NCBI RefSeq assembly: GCF_002902945.1
Contig: NZ_CP026101.1
Coordinates: 1,860,001 to 1,924,000 of the forward strand
Source of the DNA: Paraburkholderia caribensis
GTDB taxonomy: Bacteria; Pseudomonadota; Gammaproteobacteria; Burkholderiales; Burkholderiaceae
Length of the DNA stretch: 64,000 nucleotides
Reading direction: 5' to 3'
This document shows, one piece after another, positions 16,834 to 24,812 of the stretch. Within the stretch, counting starts at the first letter, position 1. Every line of letters begins with the position of its first letter. A model generated the notes under the pieces. That model was not told the origin of the DNA. It searched no databases and worked only from the letters and a program-made list of their open reading frames with translations. The position numbers were made by a program, and so were the translations under genes.

Positions 16834-16880
16834 GCATGATTCTTGTTGTCGCTGGACAACAATGACAACAAGAATCATGC
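16834..16880. repeat. Perfect 17-bp inverted repeat with a competing inner hairpin
   Basis: GCATGATTCTTGTTGTC (16834-16850) and its exact complement (16864-16880) form a 17-bp stem around a 13-nt loop. The left-arm piece TTGTTGTC (16843-16850) can instead pair with GACAACAA at 16855-16862 to make a tight 8-bp hairpin with loop GCTG. The two structures exclude each other. It lies 92 nt after trxA and before the rho promoter. There is no U-tract, so it is not a standard terminator; an mRNA-stability or attenuation element or a protein-binding dyad is possible. Confidence 0.75.
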
Positions 16881-16924
16881 GCCGACAAAGAACCGGCCGC
16901 GCAGGCTGGTTTTGGCGTGTGCTA

Positions 16925-16980
16925 TGCTAGAATCCACAAAACGTCTAAAAGACGAGTAAGTCCTTGAGCGGTTCCGCTCA
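16925..16980 (+). promoter_or_regulatory. rho promoter (extended -10) and hairpin-bearing leader
   Basis: TGCTAGAAT at 16925-16933 is an extended -10 element; the predicted transcription start near 16940 leaves a ~93-nt leader. The leader contains two perfect hairpins: CGTCT-AAA-AGACG near 16942-16954 and TGAGCGG-TT-CCGCTCA at 16965-16980, then a C/T-rich stretch up to the rho start codon. In E. coli rho is autoregulated by Rho-dependent attenuation in its leader; a C-rich leader would fit that, but it is inferred here. Confidence 0.55.
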
Positions 16981-17032
16981 CTTCTCCTCCCAGATTTCAT
17001 TTCAGGTCGCACCTTCTCTGCGGGTTCTCCGT

Positions 17033-18298
17033 ATGCATTTATCCGAGCTTAAGACTCTGCACGTGTCCCAATTGATCGAGATGGCCAATGGTCTCGAGAT
17101 CGAAAGTGCGAACCGCCTGCGCAAGCAGGAACTGATGTTCGCCATTCTAAAAAAGCGCGCCAAAACGGGCGAAACGATCTTCGGTGACGGCACCCTCGAA
17201 GTGCTGCCAGACGGCTTCGGCTTCCTGCGCTCGCCGGAAACCTCGTATCTCGCCAGCACGGACGACATCTACATCAGCCCGTCGCAAATCCGCCGCTTCA
17301 ACCTGCATACGGGCGACACGATCGAAGGTGAAGTCCGCACGCCGAAGGACGGCGAGCGCTACTTCGCGCTGGTGAAGGTCGACAAGGTCAACGGCCAGCC
17401 GCCGGAAGCCTCGAAGCACAAGATCATGTTCGAGAATCTGACGCCGCTGCACCCGAACAAGGTGCTGCTGCTCGAACGTGAAATGCGTGGCGAAGAAAAC
17501 GTCACGGGCCGGATCATCGACATGATCGCGCCCATCGGCAAGGGTCAGCGCGGCCTGCTCGTCGCGTCGCCGAAGTCCGGCAAGACCGTGATGCTTCAGC
17601 ACATCGCGCATGCCATCAAGCAGAACCATCCGGACGTGATCCTGTTCGTGCTGCTGATCGACGAACGTCCTGAAGAAGTGACGGAAATGCAGCGCTCGGT
17701 GGCGGGCGAAGTCATTGCCTCCACCTTCGACGAACCGGCCGCGCGTCACGTGCAGGTCGCCGAAATGGTGATCGAAAAAGCCAAGCGCCTCGTCGAAATG
17801 AAGAACGACGTGGTCATTCTGCTCGACTCGATCACCCGTCTCGCACGCGCCTACAACACGGTTGTCCCCGCATCGGGCAAGGTGCTGACGGGCGGTGTCG
17901 ACGCGAACGCGCTGCAACGTCCGAAGCGCTTCTTCGGCGCGGCCCGTAACATCGAGGAAGGCGGTTCGCTGACCATCATCGGCACGGCGCTGATCGAAAC
18001 GGGCAGCCGCATGGACGACGTGATCTACGAAGAGTTCAAGGGCACGGGCAACATGGAAGTGCACCTCGAGCGGCGTCTCGCGGAAAAGCGTGTCTATCCG
18101 TCGATCAACCTGAACAAGTCCGGCACGCGTCGCGAAGAACTGCTGATCAAGCCCGAGATCCTGCAAAAGATCTGGGTGCTGCGCAAGTTCATCCACGACA
18201 TGGACGAAGTCGAAGCGATGGAATTCCTGCTCGACAAGATCCGCCAGACGAAGAACAACGCCGAATTCTTCGACATGATGCGTCGCGGCGGCGGCTAA
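17033..18298 (+). CDS. rho: Transcription termination factor Rho
   Basis: 421 residues, full length. N-terminal HLSELKTLHVSQLIEMAN (Rho N domain) is followed by the cold-shock-like RNA-binding domain (EVLPDGFGFLRSPE, then DDIYISPSQIRRFNL). The ATPase domain has Walker A ASPKSGKT near 180-187, Walker B VVILLDSITRLARAYN, and the Q/R loops (GSLTIIGTALIETGSRMDD). The hexamer terminates untranslated transcripts. I chose ATG 17033, which gives the conserved MHLSEL start; a longer frame begins at 16964 inside the leader hairpin. Confidence 0.98.
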   Translation: MHLSELKTLHVSQLIEMANGLEIESANRLRKQELMFAILKKRAKTGETIFGDGTLEVLPDGFGFLRSPETSYLASTDDIYISPSQIRRFNLHTGDTIEGEVRTPKDGERYFALVKVDKVNGQPPEASKHKIMFENLTPLHPNKVLLLEREMRGEENVTGRIIDMIAPIGKGQRGLLVASPKSGKTVMLQHIAHAIKQNHPDVILFVLLIDERPEEVTEMQRSVAGEVIASTFDEPAARHVQVAEMVIEKAKRLVEMKNDVVILLDSITRLARAYNTVVPASGKVLTGGVDANALQRPKRFFGAARNIEEGGSLTIIGTALIETGSRMDDVIYEEFKGTGNMEVHLERRLAEKRVYPSINLNKSGTRREELLIKPEILQKIWVLRKFIHDMDEVEAMEFLLDKIRQTKNNAEFFDMMRRGGG

Positions 18299-18326
18299 AT
18301 AACCGTCGAGGTTCGCATTCACCAAA

Positions 18327-18357
18327 AGCGCCTGCTTCCGAGCAGGCGCTTTTTTTT
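18327..18357 (+). terminator. Rho-independent terminator of rho
   Basis: AGCGCCTGCT (18327-18336), loop TCCG, AGCAGGCGCT (18341-18350), then seven further T. The 10-bp GC-rich stem with U-tract is a textbook intrinsic terminator, 28 nt after the rho stop codon. Confidence 0.95.
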
Positions 18358-18448
18358 ATCTTCGCGCCCAGCGCCTGCGCAAGCGACCATGCGAACCCGC
18401 GCCTATCTCTATAATGCTTCACGTCCCGCCGACCAGTGAAGCATCACC

Positions 18449-18949
18449 ATGCCGATCGCCGACTCCCCCGTTCTGTTGACCGTTCGCGACGCCGCCGAAC
18501 GCCTGGCCGTCACGCCGCGCACGCTCAAATACTACGAAGAGCGCGGGCTCGTCACGCCCAGCCGCAGCGAGGGCCGCTATCGTCTGTACGACGAGGAAGA
18601 TCTCGAACGTTTTTCGCGCATCCTGCGTTTGCGCGCGCTCGGTTTTTCGCTGGCGGGCATTACCGAAATGCTGAAGCGGCCGCTCGAAAACACCGAAAGC
18701 GGACGCCGCGGCTATTCGATGGAATCGTTGCAGCAGATACGCGACGGTCTCGCGCAGCAGGTCGAGTCGCTCGATGCGCGGATCGAATCCGTGCAGCGCG
18801 AACTGAAGGAAGCGCAGAAGCTCAAAGCCGAACTGAGCGACGATCTGGATTACGTGCAGCGCCGTCTCGCCGGCGAGAGCGCCGACGAACTGATCCAGAA
18901 GCGGCGCGCATCGGCCGCGTTGAAGCGCGCCAAAGGCACGAAAGCCTGA
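18449..18949 (+). CDS. MerR family transcriptional regulator
   Basis: 166 residues. N-terminal winged helix-turn-helix (LTVRDAAERLAVTPRTLKYYEERGLVTPSR, then GRYRLYDEEDLERFSRILRLRALGFSLAGITEML) and a C-terminal coiled coil (LAQQVESLDARIESVQRELKEAQKLKAEL). There is no conserved Cys/His metal site in the tail, so metal sensing is not supported. A TATAAT box lies at 18410-18415 upstream. The gene is followed by mtfA 71 nt downstream; its targets are unknown. Confidence 0.87.
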   Translation: MPIADSPVLLTVRDAAERLAVTPRTLKYYEERGLVTPSRSEGRYRLYDEEDLERFSRILRLRALGFSLAGITEMLKRPLENTESGRRGYSMESLQQIRDGLAQQVESLDARIESVQRELKEAQKLKAELSDDLDYVQRRLAGESADELIQKRRASAALKRAKGTKA

Positions 18950-19020
18950 ACGCGGCAGGGACGGCCCGGCATGTCGCGCAACCGCCCGACATCGATCATT
19001 CAAACGAATCCACGCACGCG

Positions 19021-19857
19021 ATGTTTTCGAAACTCACCCGATGGCTCGACACGCGCCGCCGCGACCGCGCGCTACGCACCTACGCGATCGACGACGCGCT
19101 CTGGCAGGCGACGCTCGACGGCCTGCCGTTCCTGTCGCATCTCGCGCCCGCCGACCTGCAGCGCCTGCGCGAGATGACGAGTCTGTTCATCGCGCAAAAG
19201 GAATTCTCGACCGCGCACGATCTCGAACTGACGGAGCAGATCACCGTCGCGATCGCCGTGCAGGCCTGCCTGCCCGTGCTCAATCTCGGGCTGGAGCTGT
19301 ATCGCGGCTGGGTCGGCGTGATCGTTTATCCGGGCGAGTTCGTGATCCGCAAGACCGTTGAAGACGAGGACGGCGTCGTGCATGAAGTCGAGCACGACGC
19401 GAGCGGCGAAGCGTGGGAAGGCGGACCCGTGATCCTGTCGTGGGAAGACGCGCAGATGACGGACGGCTCGGACGCCTACAACGTCGTGATTCACGAGTTC
19501 GCGCACAAGATTGACATGGTGACGGGCGAAGCGGATGGCCACCCGCCCCTCTTTCGCAGGCTCCATGCGCCGCTCGACGCCGCCCAATGGGCGGACGTGT
19601 TCGACCACGCATACGATCAGTTCTGCGCGAAGGTGGACGCCGTGCCGGACCGCCGCTGGGCGCGCTTCGAGCGGGAATCGCTGATCGATCCTTATGCAAC
19701 CGACCATCCGTCGGAATTTTTTGCCGTGTGCAGCGAGGCGCTGTTCGTGAAGCCGCGCGAGTTCGAAGCGGAGTATCCCGAGCTATACCGGCTGCTCGCG
19801 CGCTATTACCGGCAAGACCCCGCGCGCACGGGCGCGCTCGGCGACGTAAACGTCTGA
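19021..19857 (+). CDS. mtfA: M90 family zinc metallopeptidase MtfA
   Basis: 278 residues. The zinc motif HEFAH lies at 158-162 (VIHEFAHKIDMVTG), preceded by the family segment VGVIVYPGEFVI and followed by ESLIDPYATDHPSEFFAVCSEALF, which carries the third metal ligand. In E. coli MtfA is a cytosolic peptidase that binds the glucose-PTS repressor Mlc; whether that role holds here is unknown. It lies between a MerR regulator and the L31 gene, all on the plus strand. Confidence 0.92.
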   Translation: MFSKLTRWLDTRRRDRALRTYAIDDALWQATLDGLPFLSHLAPADLQRLREMTSLFIAQKEFSTAHDLELTEQITVAIAVQACLPVLNLGLELYRGWVGVIVYPGEFVIRKTVEDEDGVVHEVEHDASGEAWEGGPVILSWEDAQMTDGSDAYNVVIHEFAHKIDMVTGEADGHPPLFRRLHAPLDAAQWADVFDHAYDQFCAKVDAVPDRRWARFERESLIDPYATDHPSEFFAVCSEALFVKPREFEAEYPELYRLLARYYRQDPARTGALGDVNV

Positions 19858-19920
19858 TTCGAAAAGAAAAATAACTGAAAGCAACCAAGCGCCGCGGCTG
19901 CCAGAAAACCGCCGAAAACC

Positions 19921-19949
19921 TCGTCAAAGGTCTGATTTTCTGGCATAAT
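19921..19949 (+). promoter_or_regulatory. Promoter of rpmE2
   Basis: TCGTCA (19921-19926) as -35, a 17-bp spacer and CATAAT (19944-19949) as -10. The -10 matches 5 of 6 consensus bases and the -35 4 of 6. The predicted start near 19956 gives an ~80-nt leader with an AAAGGAAAG ribosome-binding site just before the start codon. Confidence 0.6.
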
Positions 19950-20036
19950 CGCCGTTTTTCGACCTTAGGCAAGTGGCTCGCGGTTGCGGAATCCTCCGGC
20001 TCCCGGGTTGGCTACCGCCAGACTAAAGGAAAGACC

Positions 20037-20300
20037 ATGAAAGAAGGCATTCACCCGAATTACCGCGAAGTCCTGTTCGTCGATATGTCGATCGACTTCA
20101 AGTTCGTGACGCGCTCGACCATCCAGACGAAGGAAACGGGCGAATTCGAAGGCAAGACGTACCCGCTGGCGAAGATCGAAGTTTCGTCGGAATCGCACCC
20201 GTTCTACACGGGCCAGCAAAAGATCATGGACACGGCAGGCCGCGTCGAGAAGTTCAACAAGAAGTTCGGCGCCCGCGCTTCGGGCAAGGCCGGCAAGTAA
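20037..20300 (+). CDS. rpmE2: 50S ribosomal protein L31, type B
   Basis: 87 residues beginning MKEGIHPNYREVLFVDMSIDF and ending in a basic KFNKKFGARASGKAGK tail. It lacks the CxxC zinc ribbon of type-A L31, so it is the zinc-independent form. In many bacteria the type-B copy replaces the zinc form under zinc starvation; in Burkholderiaceae it is often the only copy, which this window cannot decide. AAAGGAAAG precedes the ATG. An intrinsic terminator follows. Confidence 0.97.
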   Translation: MKEGIHPNYREVLFVDMSIDFKFVTRSTIQTKETGEFEGKTYPLAKIEVSSESHPFYTGQQKIMDTAGRVEKFNKKFGARASGKAGK

Positions 20301-20356
20301 TACCCCGGGAAGTGACACACGGGTGGCCCCGACTATCGTCCGGGCCGCTACGATGC

Positions 20357-20385
20357 AAAAAGGGCAGCGAAAGCTGCCCTTTTTT
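20357..20385 (+). terminator. Rho-independent terminator of rpmE2
   Basis: AGGGCAGC (20361-20368), loop GAAA, GCTGCCCT (20373-20380), flanked by AAAA before and TTTTT after. It lies ~60 nt past the L31 stop codon. Confidence 0.93.
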
Positions 20386-20519
20386 GTCGGTGGACGCTTT
20401 ATCGGCACACCGCCCGGGTTCGCATCGGCAATCCGCCCGGCCCTCGCCCGTTTATCTGCTGTGCAACTGTCTGTAAGGCAGCGTGTGACGCGCACCGCGC
20501 CACCCGTCTACAATGCCGC

Positions 20520-20558
20520 ATGTCCGATTTCGAGACGCCTCCTGCGCTCCACCAATAA
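20520..20558 (+). CDS. Possible 12-codon leaderless upstream ORF
   Basis: ATG at 20520 opens a 12-codon frame (MSDFETPPALHQ) ending TAA at 20556-20558, 39 nt before the glycosyltransferase start. A TACAAT box at 20509-20514 ends 5 nt before the ATG, the same geometry as at surE and dnaX, so this tiny frame may be the first thing translated on the transcript. It could be a leader peptide, a remnant of a longer N-terminus, or chance. There is no homology evidence. Confidence 0.3.
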   Translation: MSDFETPPALHQ

Positions 20559-20597
20559 CTCACGGCTGCCACGCGCGCGGCCCCACACGAACACCGC

Positions 20598-22355
20598 ATG
20601 AGATCTGTCGTTCGCCTCACCGCCTCCGCCACCAGCGCGCTGCCGCGCTGGCTGCTGCTCACCATCTGCGTCGTGTATGCGTCGTTTGGCCTGTTCGGGC
20701 GCGACCCGTGGAAGAACGAGGATGCAGCCGGTTTCGGCGTCATGTGGACGATGGCCAACGGCTCCCTGCACGACTGGCTGCTGCCGAATCTGGTGGGCAA
20801 GTACATGACGTCGGATGCGCCGCTTGGCTACTGGCTCGGCGCGAGCGCGATCCGCGTACTGGACCCGCTGGTCGATGCAAGCAATGCGTCGCGCGTGTTC
20901 ACTGGCCTGCTGTTCTGTGCGGCGTGCGCGTTCGTCTGGTACGCGGCCTATCTGCTCGGCCGCCGGCCCGAGGTTCAGCCGTTCAAATACGCATTCGGCG
21001 GCGAACCCGAGCCGCGCGACTATGGCCGCACGCTCGGCGACGGCGCGCTGCTGATCCTGCTCGCCACCTTCGGCCTCGCCGAGCGCGGCCACGAAACCAC
21101 GCCGCAAATCGCACAGTTCGTCTGCATCGCGATGCTCGTCTACGGTCTGGTGCGGATGGTCGACAAACCCGTCCAGGGCGCGCTGATCTGGGGTGGCGCG
21201 ATCGGCCTCGTCACGTTGACGAGCAGTCCTGTGCTGGTCGGCGCGCTGCTGATCGGCACCTTCGCGATGATGGTGATCGTCCACGAGACGCACTGGCGCA
21301 CGCTGATGCTGGCCGGTCTGCCCGTCGCCCTGGCGTTGTCGGTGGCGTGGCCGCTGGCGGCCATCGCGCTCTATCCCGATGACGCCGTCTGGTTCCTCCA
21401 GCAGTGGATGCGCGGCAGTCTGCATGCGTTCGCGGGCCCGTATGGCTCGACGCTGCTCTACGCCCTCAAGAACCTGTCGCTGTTCGCGTGGCCCGCGTGG
21501 CCGCTCGCGATCTGGGCGTGGTTCAGCTGGGCCGGCCTGCGGCGCGCGCCGCACATCGCGATTCCGCTGTCGGTGATCGCGCCGATGCTGGTTCTCGTCG
21601 TGCTGCAAAGCCACGGCTCGAACCGTCTGTTCATCCTGCTGACGCCCGCGCTCGCGGTGATCGCCGCGTTCGCGCTGCCGACGCTCAAGCGCGGCGCGAT
21701 CAACGCGATCGACTGGTTCGCGGTGCTCAGTTTCACCGTGCTGGGCTCGTTCGTGTGGCTGGTGTGGCTCGCGGGCATGACGGGCTTTCCGCATCAGCTG
21801 GCGCGCAATCTTGCGCGCCTCGCGCCCGGTTTCACGCCGCAGTTCAAGATCCTGTCGTTCGTATGCGCGGTTGCCGTGACCGTCTGCTGGTTCGTGCTGG
21901 TGCAATGGCGGGTGGCGCGTCATCCGAAGGTGCTGTGGCGCAGCGTCGTGCTGTCGAGCGCAGGCACGACGCTGATGTGGGTGCTGCTGATGACACTGTG
22001 GCTGCCCGTCGTCAACTACAGTCGGACCTACAAGGACGTCGCCCAGCAGATCGCCGCGCACCTGCCGTCCGACTACAACTGCATATCGCCCGCTCGCCTG
22101 GGCGACGCGCAGATCGCCACGTTCGCCTACTTCGGCGACATGCATTTTTCGTTCGACGAAGACTGCGACGTGCTGCTGCGCCAGGACACGCAGGACTTCG
22201 GCGAGCCGAGCGCGATGTCCAACTTCGTCTGGAAGCTCGTCTGGGAAGGCCGCCGCGTCGCCGACCGCGACGAACGCTTCCGCCTGTACGTGCGTATCGA
22301 CCGGCCGCAGCCGCCCGTCAAGCGCCGCCCGTGGCGCCCGAAGAAAACTGGCTGA
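20598..22355 (+). CDS. ArnT-like membrane glycosyltransferase (PMT/GT39-GT83 family)
   Basis: 585 residues with about a dozen hydrophobic segments. The first periplasmic loop reads GRDPWKNEDAAGFGVMW, corresponding to the acidic catalytic loop of ArnT/PMT enzymes, followed by SDAPLGYWLGA. Such proteins move a sugar from a polyprenyl phosphate carrier to lipid A or another periplasmic acceptor. It is clearly different from the true ArnT encoded at 50.4 kb, so donor and acceptor are unknown. The MATE gene begins 2 nt after its stop codon, suggesting one transcript. A TACAAT box lies ~85 nt upstream of the start codon. Confidence 0.8.
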   Translation: MRSVVRLTASATSALPRWLLLTICVVYASFGLFGRDPWKNEDAAGFGVMWTMANGSLHDWLLPNLVGKYMTSDAPLGYWLGASAIRVLDPLVDASNASRVFTGLLFCAACAFVWYAAYLLGRRPEVQPFKYAFGGEPEPRDYGRTLGDGALLILLATFGLAERGHETTPQIAQFVCIAMLVYGLVRMVDKPVQGALIWGGAIGLVTLTSSPVLVGALLIGTFAMMVIVHETHWRTLMLAGLPVALALSVAWPLAAIALYPDDAVWFLQQWMRGSLHAFAGPYGSTLLYALKNLSLFAWPAWPLAIWAWFSWAGLRRAPHIAIPLSVIAPMLVLVVLQSHGSNRLFILLTPALAVIAAFALPTLKRGAINAIDWFAVLSFTVLGSFVWLVWLAGMTGFPHQLARNLARLAPGFTPQFKILSFVCAVAVTVCWFVLVQWRVARHPKVLWRSVVLSSAGTTLMWVLLMTLWLPVVNYSRTYKDVAQQIAAHLPSDYNCISPARLGDAQIATFAYFGDMHFSFDEDCDVLLRQDTQDFGEPSAMSNFVWKLVWEGRRVADRDERFRLYVRIDRPQPPVKRRPWRPKKTG

Positions 22356-22357
22356 CC

Positions 22358-23737
22358 ATGTTCGCCGATGTGCGGAAAATCGCCGGGCTGGCGTGGCCCG
22401 TGCTGATCGGCCAACTGGCCATCATCGCGTTCGGGGTGATCGACACGGCGATGGTCGGCCGCTTCTCGGCAACCGATCTCGCCGCGCTCGGCCTTGGCTC
22501 GTCGATCTACATTTCCGTGTATATCGGTCTGACGGGCATTCTGACGGCGCTGCAACCGATCGCCGGTCAGCTCTACGGCGCGGCGCGCTACGAGGAAATC
22601 GGCGAGGAAGTGCGCCAGGCGCTGTGGCTCGCGCTGGCGCTCGCGGTAATCGGCTTTCTGATTCTCTTCTTCCCTCACCCGCTGCTGCAGCTTGCGCGAG
22701 CACCCGAGGCGCTGCGCGAGCGCACCGTGTCCTATTTGCAGATACTCGCGTTCGGCTTGCCCGCGAGCCTCGCGTTCCGCGTCTATAGCTCGTTGACGAA
22801 TGCCGTCGGCCAGCCGCGGCTCGTGATGATCCTGCAGATCGGCGCGCTGCTGCTGAAGCTGCCGCTCAACGTGTTGCTGATTTTCGGCAAGCTCGGCTTG
22901 CCGGCGCTTGGCGGTCCGGGCGCCGCGCTCGCCAGCATTCTGATCAACTGGACGCTTGCCATCGTCGGCATGACGGTGATGACGAAGCTCGACGTGTTCC
23001 GGCCGTTCGCGATCTTCCGGCATTTCTGCTGGCCGGTGTGGCGGCGTCAGGCGGCGCAGTTGAAGCTCGGCGTGCCGATGGGGCTGTCGTATCTGATCGA
23101 GGTGACGTCGTACACGTTCATGGCGCTCTTTATCGCGCGCTTCGGCACGACGACGCTGGCCGGTCATCAGATCGCGGGCAACATCGGCGCGGTGCTGTAC
23201 ATGACGCCGCTGTCGATCGGCATCGCCACCTCGACGCTCGTCGCGCAGGCGCTCGGCGCGCATCGCTACGAAGCGGCGCGCACGCTCGCGCGGCACGGCA
23301 TTGCGATGGCGGTGGCGATCGCGTGCTGCTACGGCGTGATCGTGCTCGCGCTGCGGCCCGTCATCATCGCGGGCTACACGCCGAACGCGCATGTCGCGCA
23401 AGCCGCGATGCCGCTCGTGCTGATCGTCGTGTTCTATCACCTGTGCGACGCGCTGCAGATCACCTCGGCGTTCGTGCTGCGCGCGTATCGAGTGGCCGTC
23501 GTGCCCACCGTGATCTATGCCGTTGCGTTGTGGGGCGTCGGGTTGGGCGGCGGGTATGCGCTTGGGTTCGACGTCGGCGGCTGGGTGCCCGAATCGTTCA
23601 CGGGCGCGCGTGGATTCTGGCTCGCGAATGCGGCGAGCCTGCTGATCGCGGGCATCGGTCTCGCCTTGTATTTGCGGTCGATCAGCGCGCGGTCGGTGCG
23701 GCTGGGAGCCGTGCAGCAGGCGGACAGCGCGGCCTGA
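22358..23737 (+). CDS. MATE family efflux transporter
   Basis: 459 residues and about 12 membrane segments in two similar halves. N-terminal AGLAWPVLIGQLAIIAFGVIDTAMVGRFS and the inner repeat LKLGVPMGLSYLIEVTSYTFMALFIARFG...LAGHQIAGNIGA are MATE hallmarks. Members export cationic drugs or metabolites with H+ or Na+. It resembles the NorM/YdhE group, but I leave the symbol blank because substrates are unknown. The start ATG 22358 follows the upstream stop by 2 nt, implying translational coupling with the glycosyltransferase. Confidence 0.9.
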   Translation: MFADVRKIAGLAWPVLIGQLAIIAFGVIDTAMVGRFSATDLAALGLGSSIYISVYIGLTGILTALQPIAGQLYGAARYEEIGEEVRQALWLALALAVIGFLILFFPHPLLQLARAPEALRERTVSYLQILAFGLPASLAFRVYSSLTNAVGQPRLVMILQIGALLLKLPLNVLLIFGKLGLPALGGPGAALASILINWTLAIVGMTVMTKLDVFRPFAIFRHFCWPVWRRQAAQLKLGVPMGLSYLIEVTSYTFMALFIARFGTTTLAGHQIAGNIGAVLYMTPLSIGIATSTLVAQALGAHRYEAARTLARHGIAMAVAIACCYGVIVLALRPVIIAGYTPNAHVAQAAMPLVLIVVFYHLCDALQITSAFVLRAYRVAVVPTVIYAVALWGVGLGGGYALGFDVGGWVPESFTGARGFWLANAASLLIAGIGLALYLRSISARSVRLGAVQQADSAA

Positions 23738-23942
23738 TTCGCTTGCAGCCGGCGCTAACGCGGTGGCGCTCGTCCTCCGTGCCGACCGACAGCACCGCCC
23801 TGCTGCTCCGCAACCGACGATCTCCCTCTACAGACGGGGTTTTTGGAACGGGCCGCGTACGCCAGTTTGGAGAATGTTATTAAAACAGACCGTTAGTTGC
23901 ACTCGAACCCTTCCGCCAACCCGCCGCCGATCATCCAACGAC

Positions 23943-24353
23943 TCAGACTGCGGCCTCCGCCGCTTCCTCTTCATCGCGCCGCTCGAACACCTCGCGTGCC
24001 GCGAACAGCGCATTCAACGCCGCCGGAAATCCCGCATACACGGCCATCTGCATGAACACTTCGACGATCTCGTCGCGCGTGCAACCGACGTTCAACGCCG
24101 CTTCGATATGCACCTTGAGTTGCGGCTGCGCGTTGCCGAGTGCGGCCAGCGCCGCGATCGTCGCGATTTCCCGCGCGCGCAGGTCGAGTTGCGGACGGCT
24201 ATACACGTCGCCGAACGGGAACTCGATCAAGAGCCGCGCGAAATCCGGCGCAATCGGCGCGAGCGATGCGATCACCTTCTCCCCTGCCGTGCCGTCGATT
24301 TCCTTCAGCTTGTCCCAGCCGCGTGCATAACGATCGTCGTGTGCGTGATTCAT
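23943..24353 (-). CDS. Carboxymuconolactone decarboxylase family protein
   Basis: 136 residues. It shows the CMD pattern LDLRAREIATIAALAALGNAQPQLKVHIEAALNVGCTRDEIVEVFMQMAVYAGFPAALNAL (quoted in parts: the HIEAALNVG and AVYAGFPAA motifs), with a conserved His and a single Cys rather than the CxxC of AhpD. It is therefore nearer to gamma-carboxymuconolactone decarboxylase than to peroxidases; the reaction is unproven. AAAGGAC precedes ATG 24353. The MerR gene lies 29 nt upstream in the same direction and is probably its regulator. Confidence 0.85.
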   Translation of the reverse strand: MNHAHDDRYARGWDKLKEIDGTAGEKVIASLAPIAPDFARLLIEFPFGDVYSRPQLDLRAREIATIAALAALGNAQPQLKVHIEAALNVGCTRDEIVEVFMQMAVYAGFPAALNALFAAREVFERRDEEEAAEAAV

Positions 24354-24382
24354 GGCAAGTCCTTTACATATGAGTTGTCGAT

Positions 24383-24763
24383 TCATCCTGTCGATGCTTC
24401 ACGTTCGGCCGCCTCGTAAAACGCGATCTTGTCGCTGATCGCGTCGAGGTTCGTCTGCAACTCGGCGATGCGCGCGAGCACGGCGTCGCGATGCTCGATC
24501 AGCATCGCGCGCCGCGCGCCGAACGTCGCGTCGCCTTCGGCACGCAACGCGGCAAACGCCTGCATGCCGGCGATCGGCATCCCCGTCGCCTTCAGACGCA
24601 TCACGAATTGCAGCCAGTCGAGATCGGCGGGCGCATACAGGCGATGCCCCGCGTCCGTGCGGCCGATCGACCGCAACAATCCCGCCTGTTCGTAGTAACG
24701 CAGCGTATGCGTGGAGACGCCGCTCGTCGCGGCGACCTGACCGATGGTGAGAGCTTTCGACAT
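24383..24763 (-). CDS. MerR family transcriptional regulator
   Basis: 126 residues from ATG 24763. The winged helix (LTIGQVAATSGVSTHTLRYYEQAGLLRSIGRTDAGHRLYAPADLDWLQFVMRLKATGMPI, key motifs) is followed by a coiled coil (LIEHRDAVLARIAELQTNLDAI). The effector tail lacks the cysteine pairs of metal or redox sensors except by chance, as in AdhR/NmlR-like members. The promoter directly upstream has the 19-bp spacer typical of MerR control, so it likely autoregulates together with the downstream decarboxylase gene. Confidence 0.88.
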   Translation of the reverse strand: MSKALTIGQVAATSGVSTHTLRYYEQAGLLRSIGRTDAGHRLYAPADLDWLQFVMRLKATGMPIAGMQAFAALRAEGDATFGARRAMLIEHRDAVLARIAELQTNLDAISDKIAFYEAAEREASTG

Positions 24764-24773
24764 GACGGAACTC

Positions 24774-24804
24774 AGGTTAGGACTTCGAGTGAACTCTAAG
24801 TCAA
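24774..24804 (-). promoter_or_regulatory. MerR-type promoter with 19-bp spacer and operator dyad
   Basis: On the minus strand TTGACT (-35, 24799-24804) and TAACCT (-10, 24774-24779) are separated by exactly 19 bp. The spacer carries the dyad ACTTAGAGT-tc-ACTCGAAGT. A 19-20 bp spacer with a central dyad is the hallmark of promoters that MerR proteins twist to activate. The predicted start lies about 4 nt before the regulator's ATG, so the leader is almost absent. Confidence 0.8.
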
Positions 24805-24812
24805 GCGCTATC

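Noticed and set aside
21404..23737. A 777-codon frame joining part of the glycosyltransferase to the MATE protein
   Set aside because: The first half is the out-of-frame shadow of the glycosyltransferase. The real MATE start is ATG 22358.
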